From Actinomycetota bacterium (GTDB taxonomy: Bacteria; Actinomycetota; Actinomycetes; Actinomycetales; Dermatophilaceae), in NCBI GenBank assembly GCA_020161845.1, contig JAIUNK010000031.1:1-54798 (forward strand): DNA of 54,798 nucleotides, in the 5' to 3' direction. Both the position numbers and the translations under genes were made by a program. The stretch's first letter is position 1. Each line of letters begins with the position of its first letter. A model generated the notes under the pieces. It had not been told where the DNA came from and made no database searches. It saw only the letters and a list, made by a program, of their open reading frames with translations. Positions 8,359-16,568 of this stretch are shown piece after piece.

Positions 8359-9363
8359 TCAGCGGGCTCGCAGGAACTCCGCGGCCTTGCGCGCCAGGTG
8401 CTCCCCGGTCAGCTCGAAGGCCTCCAGCAGTTCGCGGGGGCTGCCGGTCTCGCCGTACCGGTCTTCGACGCCGAGTCGCTTGACCGGCATCGGCGCCTTC
8501 TCGCCGAGCAACTCGGCGACGGCGCCGCCGAGGCCACCGGCGATCTGACCCTCTTCGGCGGTGACGACGCAGCCGGTCTTGCGGGCGCTGGCCAGGATCG
8601 TCTCCTCATCCAGCGGCTTGACCGTCGGGACGTGCACCATCTCGGCCGAGATGCCCTGGTCGGCGAGGATCTCCGCGGCAACGAGCAGCTCGTACGTCAT
8701 GGTGCCGGTGCCGATCAGGGTCACGTCGGTGCCCTCCCGCAGCACGTACGCCGTGCCGATCTCGAACGGCGAGTCGGGCGTGGAGAAGACCGGCGTCTTG
8801 TCGCGCGCCAGCCGCAGGTAGCACGCGCTGGGGTGGGCGGCCATCGCGATGGTGGCCCGCTCGGCCTCCAGGGCGTCGCCGGGGCAGATGACGACCATGC
8901 CCGGCATGATCCGCATCAGGCCGATGTCCTCCAGCATCTGGTGGGTGGCGCCGTCCTGGCCGGTGATCAGGCCGGCGTGGCTGCCGACCGTCTTGACCGG
9001 CATCTCGTTGAGGCAGCTGGTCGTCTTGATCTGCTCCCAGCAGCGGCCGGGGGAGAAGGCGGCGTAGCTGGAGGTGAACGGGATCCGACCGTTGCGCGCC
9101 ATGCCTGCGGCCGCGGTGGCCAGGTTCTGCTCGGCGATGCCGACCTCGACGAAGCGGTCCCCGAACTCCTTCTTGAACAGCGACATCTGGGTGGAGTCGG
9201 TCAAGTCAGCGCACAGCGCCATGACGCGCTCGTCGCGCCGGCCCGCCTCCAGCAGGCCGCGCCCGAAGCCCATCCGGATCGGCTCGGTCTCGATGTCGGC
9301 GCTGCCCAGCTTGGGGTTGAGCGGGAAGGAGGTTCCCTGCGAAGCCTGGACGTCGGTGCTCAT
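8359..9363 (-). CDS. Transketolase, C-terminal subunit
   Basis: A 334-residue protein carrying the pyrimidine-binding and C-terminal domains of transketolase: RVMALCADLTDSTQM, then DRFVEVGIAEQNLATAAAGM, which holds the catalytic Glu that activates the thiamine diphosphate (VGIAEQN), then a transketolase C domain (VTLIGTGTMTYEL, VTAEEGQIAGGLGG). It starts at ATG 9363 with an ATGA overlap to the upstream N-terminal subunit, so the two chains form one split enzyme. The pair transfers two-carbon units between sugar phosphates; split transketolases may serve the pentose phosphate pathway or a specific sugar or aromatic pathway. No other pathway gene is adjacent, so the role stays open. Confidence 0.88.
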   Translation of the reverse strand: MSTDVQASQGTSFPLNPKLGSADIETEPIRMGFGRGLLEAGRRDERVMALCADLTDSTQMSLFKKEFGDRFVEVGIAEQNLATAAAGMARNGRIPFTSSYAAFSPGRCWEQIKTTSCLNEMPVKTVGSHAGLITGQDGATHQMLEDIGLMRIMPGMVVICPGDALEAERATIAMAAHPSACYLRLARDKTPVFSTPDSPFEIGTAYVLREGTDVTLIGTGTMTYELLVAAEILADQGISAEMVHVPTVKPLDEETILASARKTGCVVTAEEGQIAGGLGGAVAELLGEKAPMPVKRLGVEDRYGETGSPRELLEAFELTGEHLARKAAEFLRAR

Positions 9364-10244
9364 GACAGGGACTCCTTCTCGGCGGCCTTGTAGTCGAATC
9401 CGGCGGCCGCAGCGCTACGGCCGGCCAGCCACTCCTGGTTCTGCAGCACCGACGGCGGCTTGCCGTGCCAGCCGAAGTCGTATTCCATGAAGTCCACGCC
9501 CTTGCCGGGAATGGTGTTGGCGATGATCATGCTGGGCCGGTCCACCACCGAACGGGCCTCTTCGTAGGCGTTGATCAGCGCGGGCAGCGAGTGGCCGTTG
9601 ACCTCCAGCACGTGCCAGCCGAAGGTGCGCCACTTGCCGGCCAGGTCGCCCAGCGGCATGACGTCCTCGGTGCCGCCGTCGATCTGGATGAAGTTGCGGT
9701 CGATGATGCTGATCAGCTGGCCGAGCTTGTATTTCGCGGCGAACATGGCCGCTTCCCAGACGTTGCCCTCGTTGACCTCACCGTCGCCCTGCAGCACGTA
9801 GACGAACCGGTGCGGGTTGTTGTCCAGGTATTTCAAGGTGTAGGCGTAGCCGGCGCCCTGCGACAGGCCCTCACCGAGCGGCCCGGAGGTGGACTCGATG
9901 CCCGGCAGCGCCTTGCGCTCGGGGTGGCCCTGCAGCCGGGTGCCGTATTTGCGCAGCGTGTGCAGCTCTTCCTTGGGGAAGTAGCCGGCGTGCGCGAGCG
10001 CGGCGTACAGGATCGGCGCGGTGTGGCCGTGGCTCAGGAAGACCACGTCCCGCTCGTCCCAGTCCGGGTTCTTCGGGTCGTGCTTGAGGGAGTTGAAGTA
10101 GAGCGCCGTCAGCATCTCGGCCATCCCCAGTGGGCCGGCCGAGTGCCCACTCCCGGCGGCGGCCAGCATGTCCATCACCGACTCGCGCAGCTCCGCGGCG
10201 ATCCGCTCCAGGTTGTCATAATCAGGCTTGTTCTTGGTCGTCAT
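9360..10244 (-). CDS. Transketolase, N-terminal subunit
   Basis: A 294-residue thiamine-diphosphate-binding subunit. GSGHSAGPLGMAEMLTALYF near the N-terminus and the ThDP/Mg motif beginning LQGDGEVNEGNVWEAAMF and ending IIDRN (a GDG-to-N spacing of about 30) are diagnostic. GPLGEGLSQGAGYAY is also conserved. ATG 10244 is chosen; it overlaps the C-terminal subunit by 4 bp (ATGA). A promoter with TTGAGC/TAGAGT at 10298-10327 reads towards it. Confidence 0.9.
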   Translation of the reverse strand: MTTKNKPDYDNLERIAAELRESVMDMLAAAGSGHSAGPLGMAEMLTALYFNSLKHDPKNPDWDERDVVFLSHGHTAPILYAALAHAGYFPKEELHTLRKYGTRLQGHPERKALPGIESTSGPLGEGLSQGAGYAYTLKYLDNNPHRFVYVLQGDGEVNEGNVWEAAMFAAKYKLGQLISIIDRNFIQIDGGTEDVMPLGDLAGKWRTFGWHVLEVNGHSLPALINAYEEARSVVDRPSMIIANTIPGKGVDFMEYDFGWHGKPPSVLQNQEWLAGRSAAAAGFDYKAAEKESLS

Positions 10245-10297
10245 GTCGTCCTCGGCGGTGAGTGAGGAGTGCGGGTGGGTTCGCCCGCATCGACACC

Positions 10298-10327
10298 ACT
10301 CTACCTTTCGGTACAGTGACGGCTCAA
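10298..10327 (-). promoter_or_regulatory. Promoter of the split transketolase operon
   Basis: On the minus strand TTGAGC (10322-10327) and TAGAGT (10298-10303) are separated by 18 nt, a good vegetative sigma pattern. The likely start of transcription is near 10290, where an ATG occurs 7 nt after the -10. That ATG opens a 21-codon frame which overlaps the start of the transketolase gene in another frame, so it may be a short upstream ORF or simply the start purine. GGTACAGTGACGGC around 10311-10324 overlaps the spacer. Confidence 0.5.
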
Positions 10328-10440
10328 TGAGTCTGTGTAAATATGGGCAAAGTTGCCAGTAGTTGTCTGCAAGTTCCGTCGGGATGGGGCGTGCCCGGAC
10401 CGTCGCCGGCCGGGCCAGGCGCGGCCATTAGGGTGTGCCG

Positions 10441-11229
10441 GTGGACGAGGTCTCGCTGCTCACCGTCATCATCCTGATCGGGGCGGCCTTCCTGGCCGGC
10501 TATGTGGACGCGGTGGTCGGCGGGGGAGGCCTCATCCAGCTGCCGGCGTTCGTGGTGGCCTTCCCATACGCCATCCCCGTCCAGCTGCTCGCCACCAACA
10601 AGCTCGCCTCCGTCTGCGGCACCGCGGTCAGCTCGGGTACCTATCTGCGCCGCGTGAAACCCGACCTGCGCACCGCGTGGCCGTTGGTCGCCGGCGCCTT
10701 CGTCGGGTCGGCCGCCGGGGCATTCCTCGCCTCGCACATCCCGCGGGAGGCGTTCAACCCGTTGATCCTGGCGGTCCTCATCGGCGTGGGCGCCTACGCC
10801 CTGCTGCGGCCCGCACTCGGGCAGGTCGAGATGCTGCGCCACACCGGCCGCCGGCACACCGCTTGGGCCGCGCTGATCGGGCTCGGCGTCGGGATCTGGG
10901 ACGGGGCGCTGGGTCCCGGCACCGGTTCGTTCTTCGTGTTCCTGCTCGTCGGGGTGCTGGGTTTCGCGTTCCTGCAGGGCACGGCGCTGGCCAAGCTCGC
11001 CAACCTGGCGACCAACCTGGCCGCGCTGGTCGTCTTCGTCGGCGCGGGCGCGGTGGTCTGGAAGATCGGCATCCCGATGGGCGCGGCCAACGCCCTGGGC
11101 GGCTACCTCGGCGCCCGCACCGCAGTCTCCCGTGGCCACGGCTTCATCCGAGCGGTCTTCATCGTCGTGGTCTCGGCGTTCATCGTGAAGATCGGGTACG
11201 ACGTGCTGCACCAGGTCGGGCTGCTCTGA
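10441..11229 (+). CDS. TauE/SafE-family (TSUP) membrane permease
   Basis: A 262-residue protein with about eight hydrophobic segments. The N-terminal GYVDAVVGGGGLIQLPA and the mid-protein WDGALGPGTGSFFVFLLV are the paired repeats of the TauE/SafE family, which export sulfite, sulfoacetate or related organosulfur anions. GTG 10441 is preferred to GTG 10435 because TAGGGT (10429-10434) would place the first transcribed base at 10441. The gene is a single unit, convergent with the amylosucrase 11 bp away, so context does not define the substrate. Confidence 0.82.
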   Translation: MDEVSLLTVIILIGAAFLAGYVDAVVGGGGLIQLPAFVVAFPYAIPVQLLATNKLASVCGTAVSSGTYLRRVKPDLRTAWPLVAGAFVGSAAGAFLASHIPREAFNPLILAVLIGVGAYALLRPALGQVEMLRHTGRRHTAWAALIGLGVGIWDGALGPGTGSFFVFLLVGVLGFAFLQGTALAKLANLATNLAALVVFVGAGAVVWKIGIPMGAANALGGYLGARTAVSRGHGFIRAVFIVVVSAFIVKIGYDVLHQVGLL

Positions 11230-11240
11230 CGTCGGTCGAG

Positions 11241-13136
11241 CTACGGGCGCAGAGCTTCGGGGGAGACTAGCCACCATGCGGCGTACGGCGGCAGCCACAC
11301 CCGTCCGTCCGGACCGGGCCGCACCTCTTGGCCGGTGAGCGCGTCGAGCGCCGGGTCCAGGCCGAGCGTGGCCAGCCGGGCGCCCGAGTGGAACCGCCAG
11401 TCCGGCGTCACGTTGTAGAGCTGCAGCATCGTGCCCAGCTCGTGCGTGCGCCGCACCGGCAACACGCCGGGGTCGTGCACCTCGTCCACGACGACCGGGG
11501 TGCCGGCGTGCAGATGCGGCAGGCCCCGGCGTACTTCCGCGAGATGCACCAGGTCGGTGAAGGCGCACCCCTCGGTGGTGGACCGATCGTGCCGCCGCGT
11601 CAGCCGGTCGGCGTCGAGGCGGGGCCGGCCCGCCCAGCGGTTGTCGTCCGCGTGACCGGGTTCGGCGGCCCAGTGCGGATCGTTGGGGGTGGCCAGCTCG
11701 TCGCCGCTCCAGATCACCGGGATGCCGCCCCAGCCGAAGATGATCGCGTGCGCCAGCCGCAGCGCCCTGATGTCCAGCTCGGCGGCGGGGATGTCGTTCC
11801 ACACCTCGTCGTTCTCCAGGCCGATGAGGCTCGCCGCCGTGCCGCTGATGCGCCGGTCGTCGGTCGCCGGATTGTGCTGGAACACCAGGCCACGCGCGCG
11901 GGAGGCCGGAAAGTTCCCCGAGTACCAGTCGGACAGGAACCGCCGGTGGGTCGCCCCGTTCCACCCGATCGCCGCGCAGTCCTCGTCCGAGATCGCCCAG
12001 CCGATGTCGTCATGGCAGCGCAGGTAGGTGATCCAGGCGGTCGCGCTCGGCAGAGCCGGCAGCCGGCCGAGCGCGCGGGCGGCCAGCCGGGCGTCCTTGG
12101 TGGCGAGCGCCGACCAGATCTGCACCATGAGGCTGTTGTGGTAGGCCAGCTCGCTGACCTTGCCGGCCCACCGGCCCTGCCCGAGATAGGCCATCAACTT
12201 CTCCGGCGCCACGATCGCCTCGGCCTTGAACGCCGTGGCAGGAGCGACGATCCGGGTGACCCCCCGCAGGATCTGGGTCAGCGAATGCACCTCCGGCTGG
12301 CCCTGGCAGTCGGTTCCCATGCGCTTCCACAAGAAGGCGATCGCGTCCAGCCGCAACACCTCGACACCGGCGTTGGCCAGGTCGAGGATGATCTGCGCGA
12401 ACTCGACCAGCACATCCGGATTGGCCCAGTTCAGGTCCCACTGAAAGGTGTTGAACGTGGTCCAGACCCAGGCCGCCAGCTCCGGATCCCAGGTGAAATT
12501 CCCGGGAGCGAAGTCGGGGAACACCTCGGGAAGGGTGGCCTCGTAGGCATCCGGCAGCTCCCGGTCGGGGTAGGTGTGGAAGTAGGCCCGATAGCGTGCC
12601 TCGCCCGCCCGGGCCCGTTGCGCCCAGTCGTGCTCGCGCGCCACGTGGTTGAGCACCAAGTCGAGGACCAGGCTGATGCCGCGCCCGCGCAGCGCGGCGG
12701 TGACCTCGCACAGATCGTCCATCGTGCCCAGATCGGGCCGGATCGAGCCGTAGTCGGCCACGGCGTAGCCGCCGTCGTTGTCCCCCTCCCGCGGCCGCAA
12801 CAGGGGCATCAGGTGCAGATACGTGACGCCCAATTCGGCCAGATAGTCGAGGCGGCCGTGAATGCCGGCGAGCGTGCCGGCGAATCGTTCGGTATAGGCG
12901 GCATAGCCGACCATCGACTCGTTGGCGAGCCGGTCCGGGAGCAGCAGCCGCTCGTAGTCGAGGGCCCGCAACTCCTGGGGCCGCCGGGCGTGCGCGGCGC
13001 GGGCCAGGGCCTCCAACCGTACTGCGAGCGTCGCCGCAGCAGGTTCGTCGTACACCTCCCGCAATCCGCTGACCACGTCCGGCCACCACCGGCGGAATCG
13101 GGCTTCGAACTGCGCTGCAACGTCCTCGGCCGACAT
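11241..13136 (-). CDS. Amylosucrase (GH13 subfamily 4)
   Basis: A 631-residue alpha-amylase superfamily enzyme whose length and motifs fit amylosucrase, which splits sucrose and builds alpha-1,4-glucan while releasing fructose. Visible blocks: LVLDLVLNHVAREHDWA (about 156-172), EVLRLDAIAFLWKRMGTDC with nucleophile Asp264, FKAEAIVAPEKL with acid/base Glu306, and LRCHDDIGWAI with Asp376. The FLWKRMGT continuation after the nucleophile is typical of amylosucrase rather than of trehalose synthase or sucrose phosphorylase. The N-terminal helical domain (about 1-85) is present. No signal peptide, so cytosolic. It sits alone and would link sucrose to glycogen. A GH13 sucrose hydrolase of the same subfamily is the main alternative. 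Confidence 0.85.
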   Translation of the reverse strand: MSAEDVAAQFEARFRRWWPDVVSGLREVYDEPAAATLAVRLEALARAAHARRPQELRALDYERLLLPDRLANESMVGYAAYTERFAGTLAGIHGRLDYLAELGVTYLHLMPLLRPREGDNDGGYAVADYGSIRPDLGTMDDLCEVTAALRGRGISLVLDLVLNHVAREHDWAQRARAGEARYRAYFHTYPDRELPDAYEATLPEVFPDFAPGNFTWDPELAAWVWTTFNTFQWDLNWANPDVLVEFAQIILDLANAGVEVLRLDAIAFLWKRMGTDCQGQPEVHSLTQILRGVTRIVAPATAFKAEAIVAPEKLMAYLGQGRWAGKVSELAYHNSLMVQIWSALATKDARLAARALGRLPALPSATAWITYLRCHDDIGWAISDEDCAAIGWNGATHRRFLSDWYSGNFPASRARGLVFQHNPATDDRRISGTAASLIGLENDEVWNDIPAAELDIRALRLAHAIIFGWGGIPVIWSGDELATPNDPHWAAEPGHADDNRWAGRPRLDADRLTRRHDRSTTEGCAFTDLVHLAEVRRGLPHLHAGTPVVVDEVHDPGVLPVRRTHELGTMLQLYNVTPDWRFHSGARLATLGLDPALDALTGQEVRPGPDGRVWLPPYAAWWLVSPEALRP

Positions 13137-13222
13137 GGGCTCTATGGTGCCGGATCCCGGCTCACAGGAAGGCCACAGCCGCCGCAGATGGGACGGACGG
13201 AGTCGTGGCCGAATCTAGGGAC

Positions 13223-14683
13223 ATGACCTCGACGACCATCGACGCACCAGGATCGGGGCCCACGATGCCGCGCCACACCGGCACCGCGGCGGCCCGGCCC
13301 GGGCTTCCCCTGGGACCAGCGCTGCCCCCGCCGGCGGTGCCGCACTGGTGGGCCGCGGCCGCCGGCGCGCTGACCTGGGCCAGCCTGCTGGTGGTGGCCG
13401 GCCTGTGGCTGACGAACGGCGGCGTCACCGACGTCACCGGAATCGCCGACGCGTGGACCTCCCTGGGTCGCCTCACCGGCCTCCTCGCGGCAGACCTGCT
13501 CCTGATCCAGGTGCTGCTGATGGCGCGCATCCCCTTCGTGGAGAAGGCCTTCGGGCAGGATCAGCTGGCCGCCGTGCACCGCACCGTCGGGTTCGGCTCC
13601 GTCGCCCTGTTGCTCGCGCACGTGCTGATGATCATCGTCGGCTACTCCGGAGCCACGCTGGGGGCGCTGTGGCCGACCACCACGCAGATGGTCCTGACGA
13701 TGCCGGCCATGATCCTTGCGCTGGTGGGCACCGTCTTCCTGCTCCTCGTGGTCGTGACGTCGATCCGGGCCGCCCGGGCGAAGCTGCGCTACGAGTCCTG
13801 GCACCTGATGCACCTCTACGCCTACCTCGGGTGCTTCCTTGCCCTGCCGCACCAGCTCTGGACCGGCAAGGACTTTCTGAGCTCCCCGCTCGCTACGGCG
13901 TACTGGTGGACCCTATGGGGCGCCGCCGTCGCCGCCGTGCTGACCTATCGCGTGGGTCTGCCGCTGCTGCGCAACCGTCGGCACCGCCTGGTCGTCGCCG
14001 ACGTCGCGCCCGCGGGCGGCAATGTCACCACCGTCACCATCACCGGACGCGACCTGCATCGGTTGCCCGCCGCCGGGGGCCAGTTCTTCCAGTGGCGCTT
14101 CCTGGACGGCCCGGGCTGGACCCGCGCCCATCCCTACAGCGTCTCGGCCGCTCCCGATGGCCACCGACTGCAGATCAGCGTCGCCGCCGTCGGCGACGGC
14201 ACCCGCCGCCTGGCGACGATGCGCCCGGGCACGCCGGTGCTCATCGAGGGCCCCTACGGCCGACTGCACGAGGGCGTCCGCACCCGGCAGCGGGTGCTCC
14301 TGCTCGCCGCCGGCATCGGGGTCGCCCCGCTGAAGGCGTTGCTGGAGTCGTTGCACGCCGGGCCCGGCGACGTCACCCTCATCTACCGCGTCTCCGACGT
14401 GGACAGTGCGCCGCTGCTGGCCGAGGTCGAGGCGTCGGCCGCCGCCCGCGGAGCCCGCCTGGTCCTGCTCGACGGGCACCGCCCCACCGACCGGCCGTCC
14501 TGGCTGCCCGCCACCTGGGCGCACCTGTCCGATGCGGCCGCGCTGCGGCACCTGGTGCCGGACGTGGCCGACCACGACGTGTTCGTCTGCGGCGGGGCCG
14601 CGTGGATGGCCACCGCCGAGGCCGCGAGCCTGGCCTGCGGCGTACCGGCCGAGCGCGTCCACGCCGAGCGCTTCAGCTACTGA
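13223..14683 (+). CDS. Ferric-reductase-like membrane flavoprotein (cytochrome b/FAD/NAD(P) domains)
   Basis: A 486-residue protein with two halves. The N-terminal half has about six membrane segments with paired His residues (VHRTVGFGSVALLLAHVLMI and SWHLMHLYAYLGCFLALPHQ) that could ligate b-type haem. The C-terminal half is a ferredoxin-reductase-like module: RAHPYSVSAAP for FAD, LLLAAGIGVAPLKALLES for NAD(P), and a C-terminal VFVCGGAAWM...ERFSY. It would move electrons from cytosolic NAD(P)H across the membrane. ATG 13223 was chosen over GTG 13205. It heads a cassette with the FMN-binding protein and ApbE, so the likely acceptor is the covalent FMN of the next gene product. Confidence 0.82.
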   Translation: MTSTTIDAPGSGPTMPRHTGTAAARPGLPLGPALPPPAVPHWWAAAAGALTWASLLVVAGLWLTNGGVTDVTGIADAWTSLGRLTGLLAADLLLIQVLLMARIPFVEKAFGQDQLAAVHRTVGFGSVALLLAHVLMIIVGYSGATLGALWPTTTQMVLTMPAMILALVGTVFLLLVVVTSIRAARAKLRYESWHLMHLYAYLGCFLALPHQLWTGKDFLSSPLATAYWWTLWGAAVAAVLTYRVGLPLLRNRRHRLVVADVAPAGGNVTTVTITGRDLHRLPAAGGQFFQWRFLDGPGWTRAHPYSVSAAPDGHRLQISVAAVGDGTRRLATMRPGTPVLIEGPYGRLHEGVRTRQRVLLLAAGIGVAPLKALLESLHAGPGDVTLIYRVSDVDSAPLLAEVEASAAARGARLVLLDGHRPTDRPSWLPATWAHLSDAAALRHLVPDVADHDVFVCGGAAWMATAEAASLACGVPAERVHAERFSY

Positions 14684-14740
14684 TCCGCGGGCCAGGCTCC
14701 GCCGGGTCGCACACCACCGAGTTGCGCAGCGTCGCGCCTG

Positions 14741-14780
14741 TCTCCGAGAACCGCCGAGAACCGCCGAGAATCGCCGAGAA
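14741..14780 (+). repeat. Four tandem 10-bp repeats forming the ribosome-binding region
   Basis: Four head-to-tail copies of a decamer (TCTCCGAGAA, CCGCCGAGAA, CCGCCGAGAA, TCGCCGAGAA). The last runs directly into AGG to give GAGAAAGG, the Shine-Dalgarno sequence of the FMN-binding protein gene, 6 nt before its GTG start. Every unit carries a GAGAA core, so copy number could alter spacing or availability of the binding site. Confidence 0.75.
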
Positions 14781-14790
14781 AGGCACCACC

Positions 14791-15354
14791 GTGACCACCC
14801 CGCAGCCCTCCCATTGGAACCCCGCGGCGGCCGACGAGCCGAGCCACCTGCGCCGCAACGTCCTGCTCGGGATGAGCACGCTGTCCGTCGTCGTGCTGGC
14901 GATGGGCTACCACACCAGCCTCGACGCGCAGAGCGCCGCGACAACGGCCACCAGCTCCACGACGGCCTCGACGAGCGGCGGCCGCGCGACCGGCACGGCC
15001 GCGCAAGGCTCCACCGGCACGGCCGCGAACGGGTCCGGGTCGAGCGGCGCCTCGGCCGGGACGGTGGCCACGCTGCAGGACGGGACCTACACCGGCACGT
15101 CGGTGAGCACGCGGTGGGGCCCCGTGCAGGTGCGGATCGTCGTCTCCGGCGGCAAGATCACCAGCTCCCAGGCCGTGGTCTATCCGCAGGAGAACAACCG
15201 CGACGTGCAGATCAACTCGCGGGCGGTCCCGACGTACAACGCCGAGGTCGTGCAGGCCCAGTCCGCCCAGATCGACGCGATCTCCGGCGCCACCGTCACG
15301 TGGCAGGGATACACCGGTTCGCTGCAGTCCGCCCTCGACCAGGCCCGGGCGTGA
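14791..15354 (+). CDS. Membrane-anchored FMN-binding domain protein (predicted ApbE substrate)
   Basis: A 187-residue protein starting at GTG 14791. Residues 21-39 form one N-terminal membrane anchor, residues 46-90 a low-complexity Thr/Ser/Ala/Gly linker, and residues about 93-187 an FMN_bind domain. That domain ends with DAISGATVT (163-170-ish). The SGATVT motif matches the [S/T]GA[T/S]x[T/S] site where ApbE attaches FMN through a phosphoester, here to Thr170. The domain should face outside the membrane, downstream of the reductase. The gene is immediately followed by apbE (11 bp gap). It resembles the NqrC/RnfG type of carrier, reduced to a single domain. Confidence 0.85.
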   Translation: MTTPQPSHWNPAAADEPSHLRRNVLLGMSTLSVVVLAMGYHTSLDAQSAATTATSSTTASTSGGRATGTAAQGSTGTAANGSGSSGASAGTVATLQDGTYTGTSVSTRWGPVQVRIVVSGGKITSSQAVVYPQENNRDVQINSRAVPTYNAEVVQAQSAQIDAISGATVTWQGYTGSLQSALDQARA

Positions 15355-15365
15355 GGTCGCGACCC

Positions 15366-16211
15366 ATGACCGCCGGTCCCGCTGACCTGCCCACCTTCGC
15401 TCCGGTCGCGCAGGTCGCCCAGGTCGCGCAGGTCGCCCAGGTGGCGGCCGAGCCCTCGCCGTACGTCGTGGCGCACGTCGAGCATCTGATGGGGATGCCA
15501 ATCAGCATCCAGGTGCGCGGGCCGCAGGCGCGCTCGGACCAGGTCAGCGCCGCCGTGCGGGCCGCATTCGCCGATCTGGCCTGGGTCGATGCGACCTTCA
15601 GCACATGGAAGCCGGCCAGCGAGCTGTCCCGGCTGCGCCGCGGCGAACTCGCCCTGGACGACTGCTGCCCAGAAATGACGCAGGTCATCGACCTGTGCGA
15701 GCACTACCGGGAAGCCACCGGAGGGGCGTTCACGCACATCCTCCCCGACGAGGCGAGCGGCCGCTGGTTGCTCGACCCGACCGGGCTCGTCAAGGGCTGG
15801 GCCCTCGCCCGCGCGGCGGCCCTGCTGGACCGGTCCGCGCAGCGGCCCGAGCTGGCCGGCCACGCCTACTGCCTCAACGCCGGCGGTGACATCGCGGTCG
15901 GCGGCCGGGACGCCTCCCCGGGCGGCCAGCGGCCCTGGCGGCTCGCGATCGAGAACCCTGACGTGGCGGGCGAGATCGCCCAGGTGGTGGAGCTGGTCGA
16001 CGGCGGCCTGGCCACGTCGGGATGTGCCGCCCGGGGCGCGCACCTGGTGGACCCGGCGACCGGCGAGCGGCTCCACCGGCGGGGCTCGGTCAGCGTGGTC
16101 GCACCGGACATCGTGGCCGCCGACGTCTGGGCGACGGCCCTGTTCGTCGGCCCGGCCGAGCTGGAGTCCCGCGTCGCAGGGCTCGAGGGCTGGCAGGTCA
16201 TCCGCCTGTGA
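15366..16211 (+). CDS. apbE: FAD:protein FMN transferase (ApbE family)
   Basis: A 281-residue enzyme that cleaves FAD and attaches FMN to a Ser/Thr of a partner protein, here most likely the adjacent FMN-binding protein. Visible conserved blocks: LDPTGLVKGWALARA (136-150), YCLNAGGDIAVGG (168-180), LATSGCAARGAHLVDPATG (215-233) and the C-terminal AADVWATALFVG (251-262). No signal peptide or lipobox is visible, unlike many secreted ApbE proteins, so it would act in the cytoplasm or at the inner face. Residues 14-27 are an AQV repeat unique to this copy. ATG 15366 follows the upstream stop by 11 bp. Confidence 0.86.
   Translation: MTAGPADLPTFAPVAQVAQVAQVAQVAAEPSPYVVAHVEHLMGMPISIQVRGPQARSDQVSAAVRAAFADLAWVDATFSTWKPASELSRLRRGELALDDCCPEMTQVIDLCEHYREATGGAFTHILPDEASGRWLLDPTGLVKGWALARAAALLDRSAQRPELAGHAYCLNAGGDIAVGGRDASPGGQRPWRLAIENPDVAGEIAQVVELVDGGLATSGCAARGAHLVDPATGERLHRRGSVSVVAPDIVAADVWATALFVGPAELESRVAGLEGWQVIRL
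15405..15440 (+). repeat. Four 9-bp repeats coding for Val-Ala-Gln in the ApbE N-terminus
   Basis: Two copies of an 18-bp unit made of GTCGCGCAG and GTCGCCCAG lie in frame, encoding (VAQ)4 at residues 14-25. Copies alternate in the third base of the Ala codon, which points to duplication of the 18-bp unit. The repeat lies before the catalytic fold, so length changes should be tolerated. Confidence 0.75.
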
Positions 16212-16226
16212 GGGGAGAATGCGGCC

Positions 16227-16568
16227 GTGCCGAATCCGATGCTCGACTACTGCCTCGCCAAACCCGGCGCCTGGCCTGACGAACCCTGGGACGGTGACGT
16301 CGTCGCCAAGGTGGGCGCCAAGATCTTCTGTTTCCTCGGCGCCGACTCCGTGACCGTCAAGTGCGGCAAGGGTCGCGACGAGGCCGACGAGTGGCTGGCC
16401 CGCTATCCGGCCGAGGCGTCGGTGTCGCCGTACATCGGACGGCATGGCTGGAACGTGCTGCGGCTCGACGGCGCGATCCCGCCCGAGGAGATCGAGGAGG
16501 CCATCGACGACTCCTACGACCGGATCGTGGCCACCCTGCCCACGAAGGACCGCCCCCCGCGTTCCTAG
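16227..16568 (+). CDS. MmcQ/YjbR family protein
   Basis: A 113-residue protein of the MmcQ/YjbR family (CyaY-like fold; DNA-binding proposed for some members). Characteristic segments: [16 protein letters not shown] at the N-terminus, GAKIFCFLG, then VSVKCGK-like [15 protein letters not shown], and the C-terminal [20 protein letters not shown] and [13 protein letters not shown] 16227 has AGGGGAGA 7-14 nt upstream. Its TAG stop overlaps the stop of the convergent yyaL-like gene within the single tetranucleotide CTAG. Cellular function of the family is not settled. Confidence 0.82.
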   Translation: MPNPMLDYCLAKPGAWPDEPWDGDVVAKVGAKIFCFLGADSVTVKCGKGRDEADEWLARYPAEASVSPYIGRHGWNVLRLDGAIPPEEIEEAIDDSYDRIVATLPTKDRPPRS

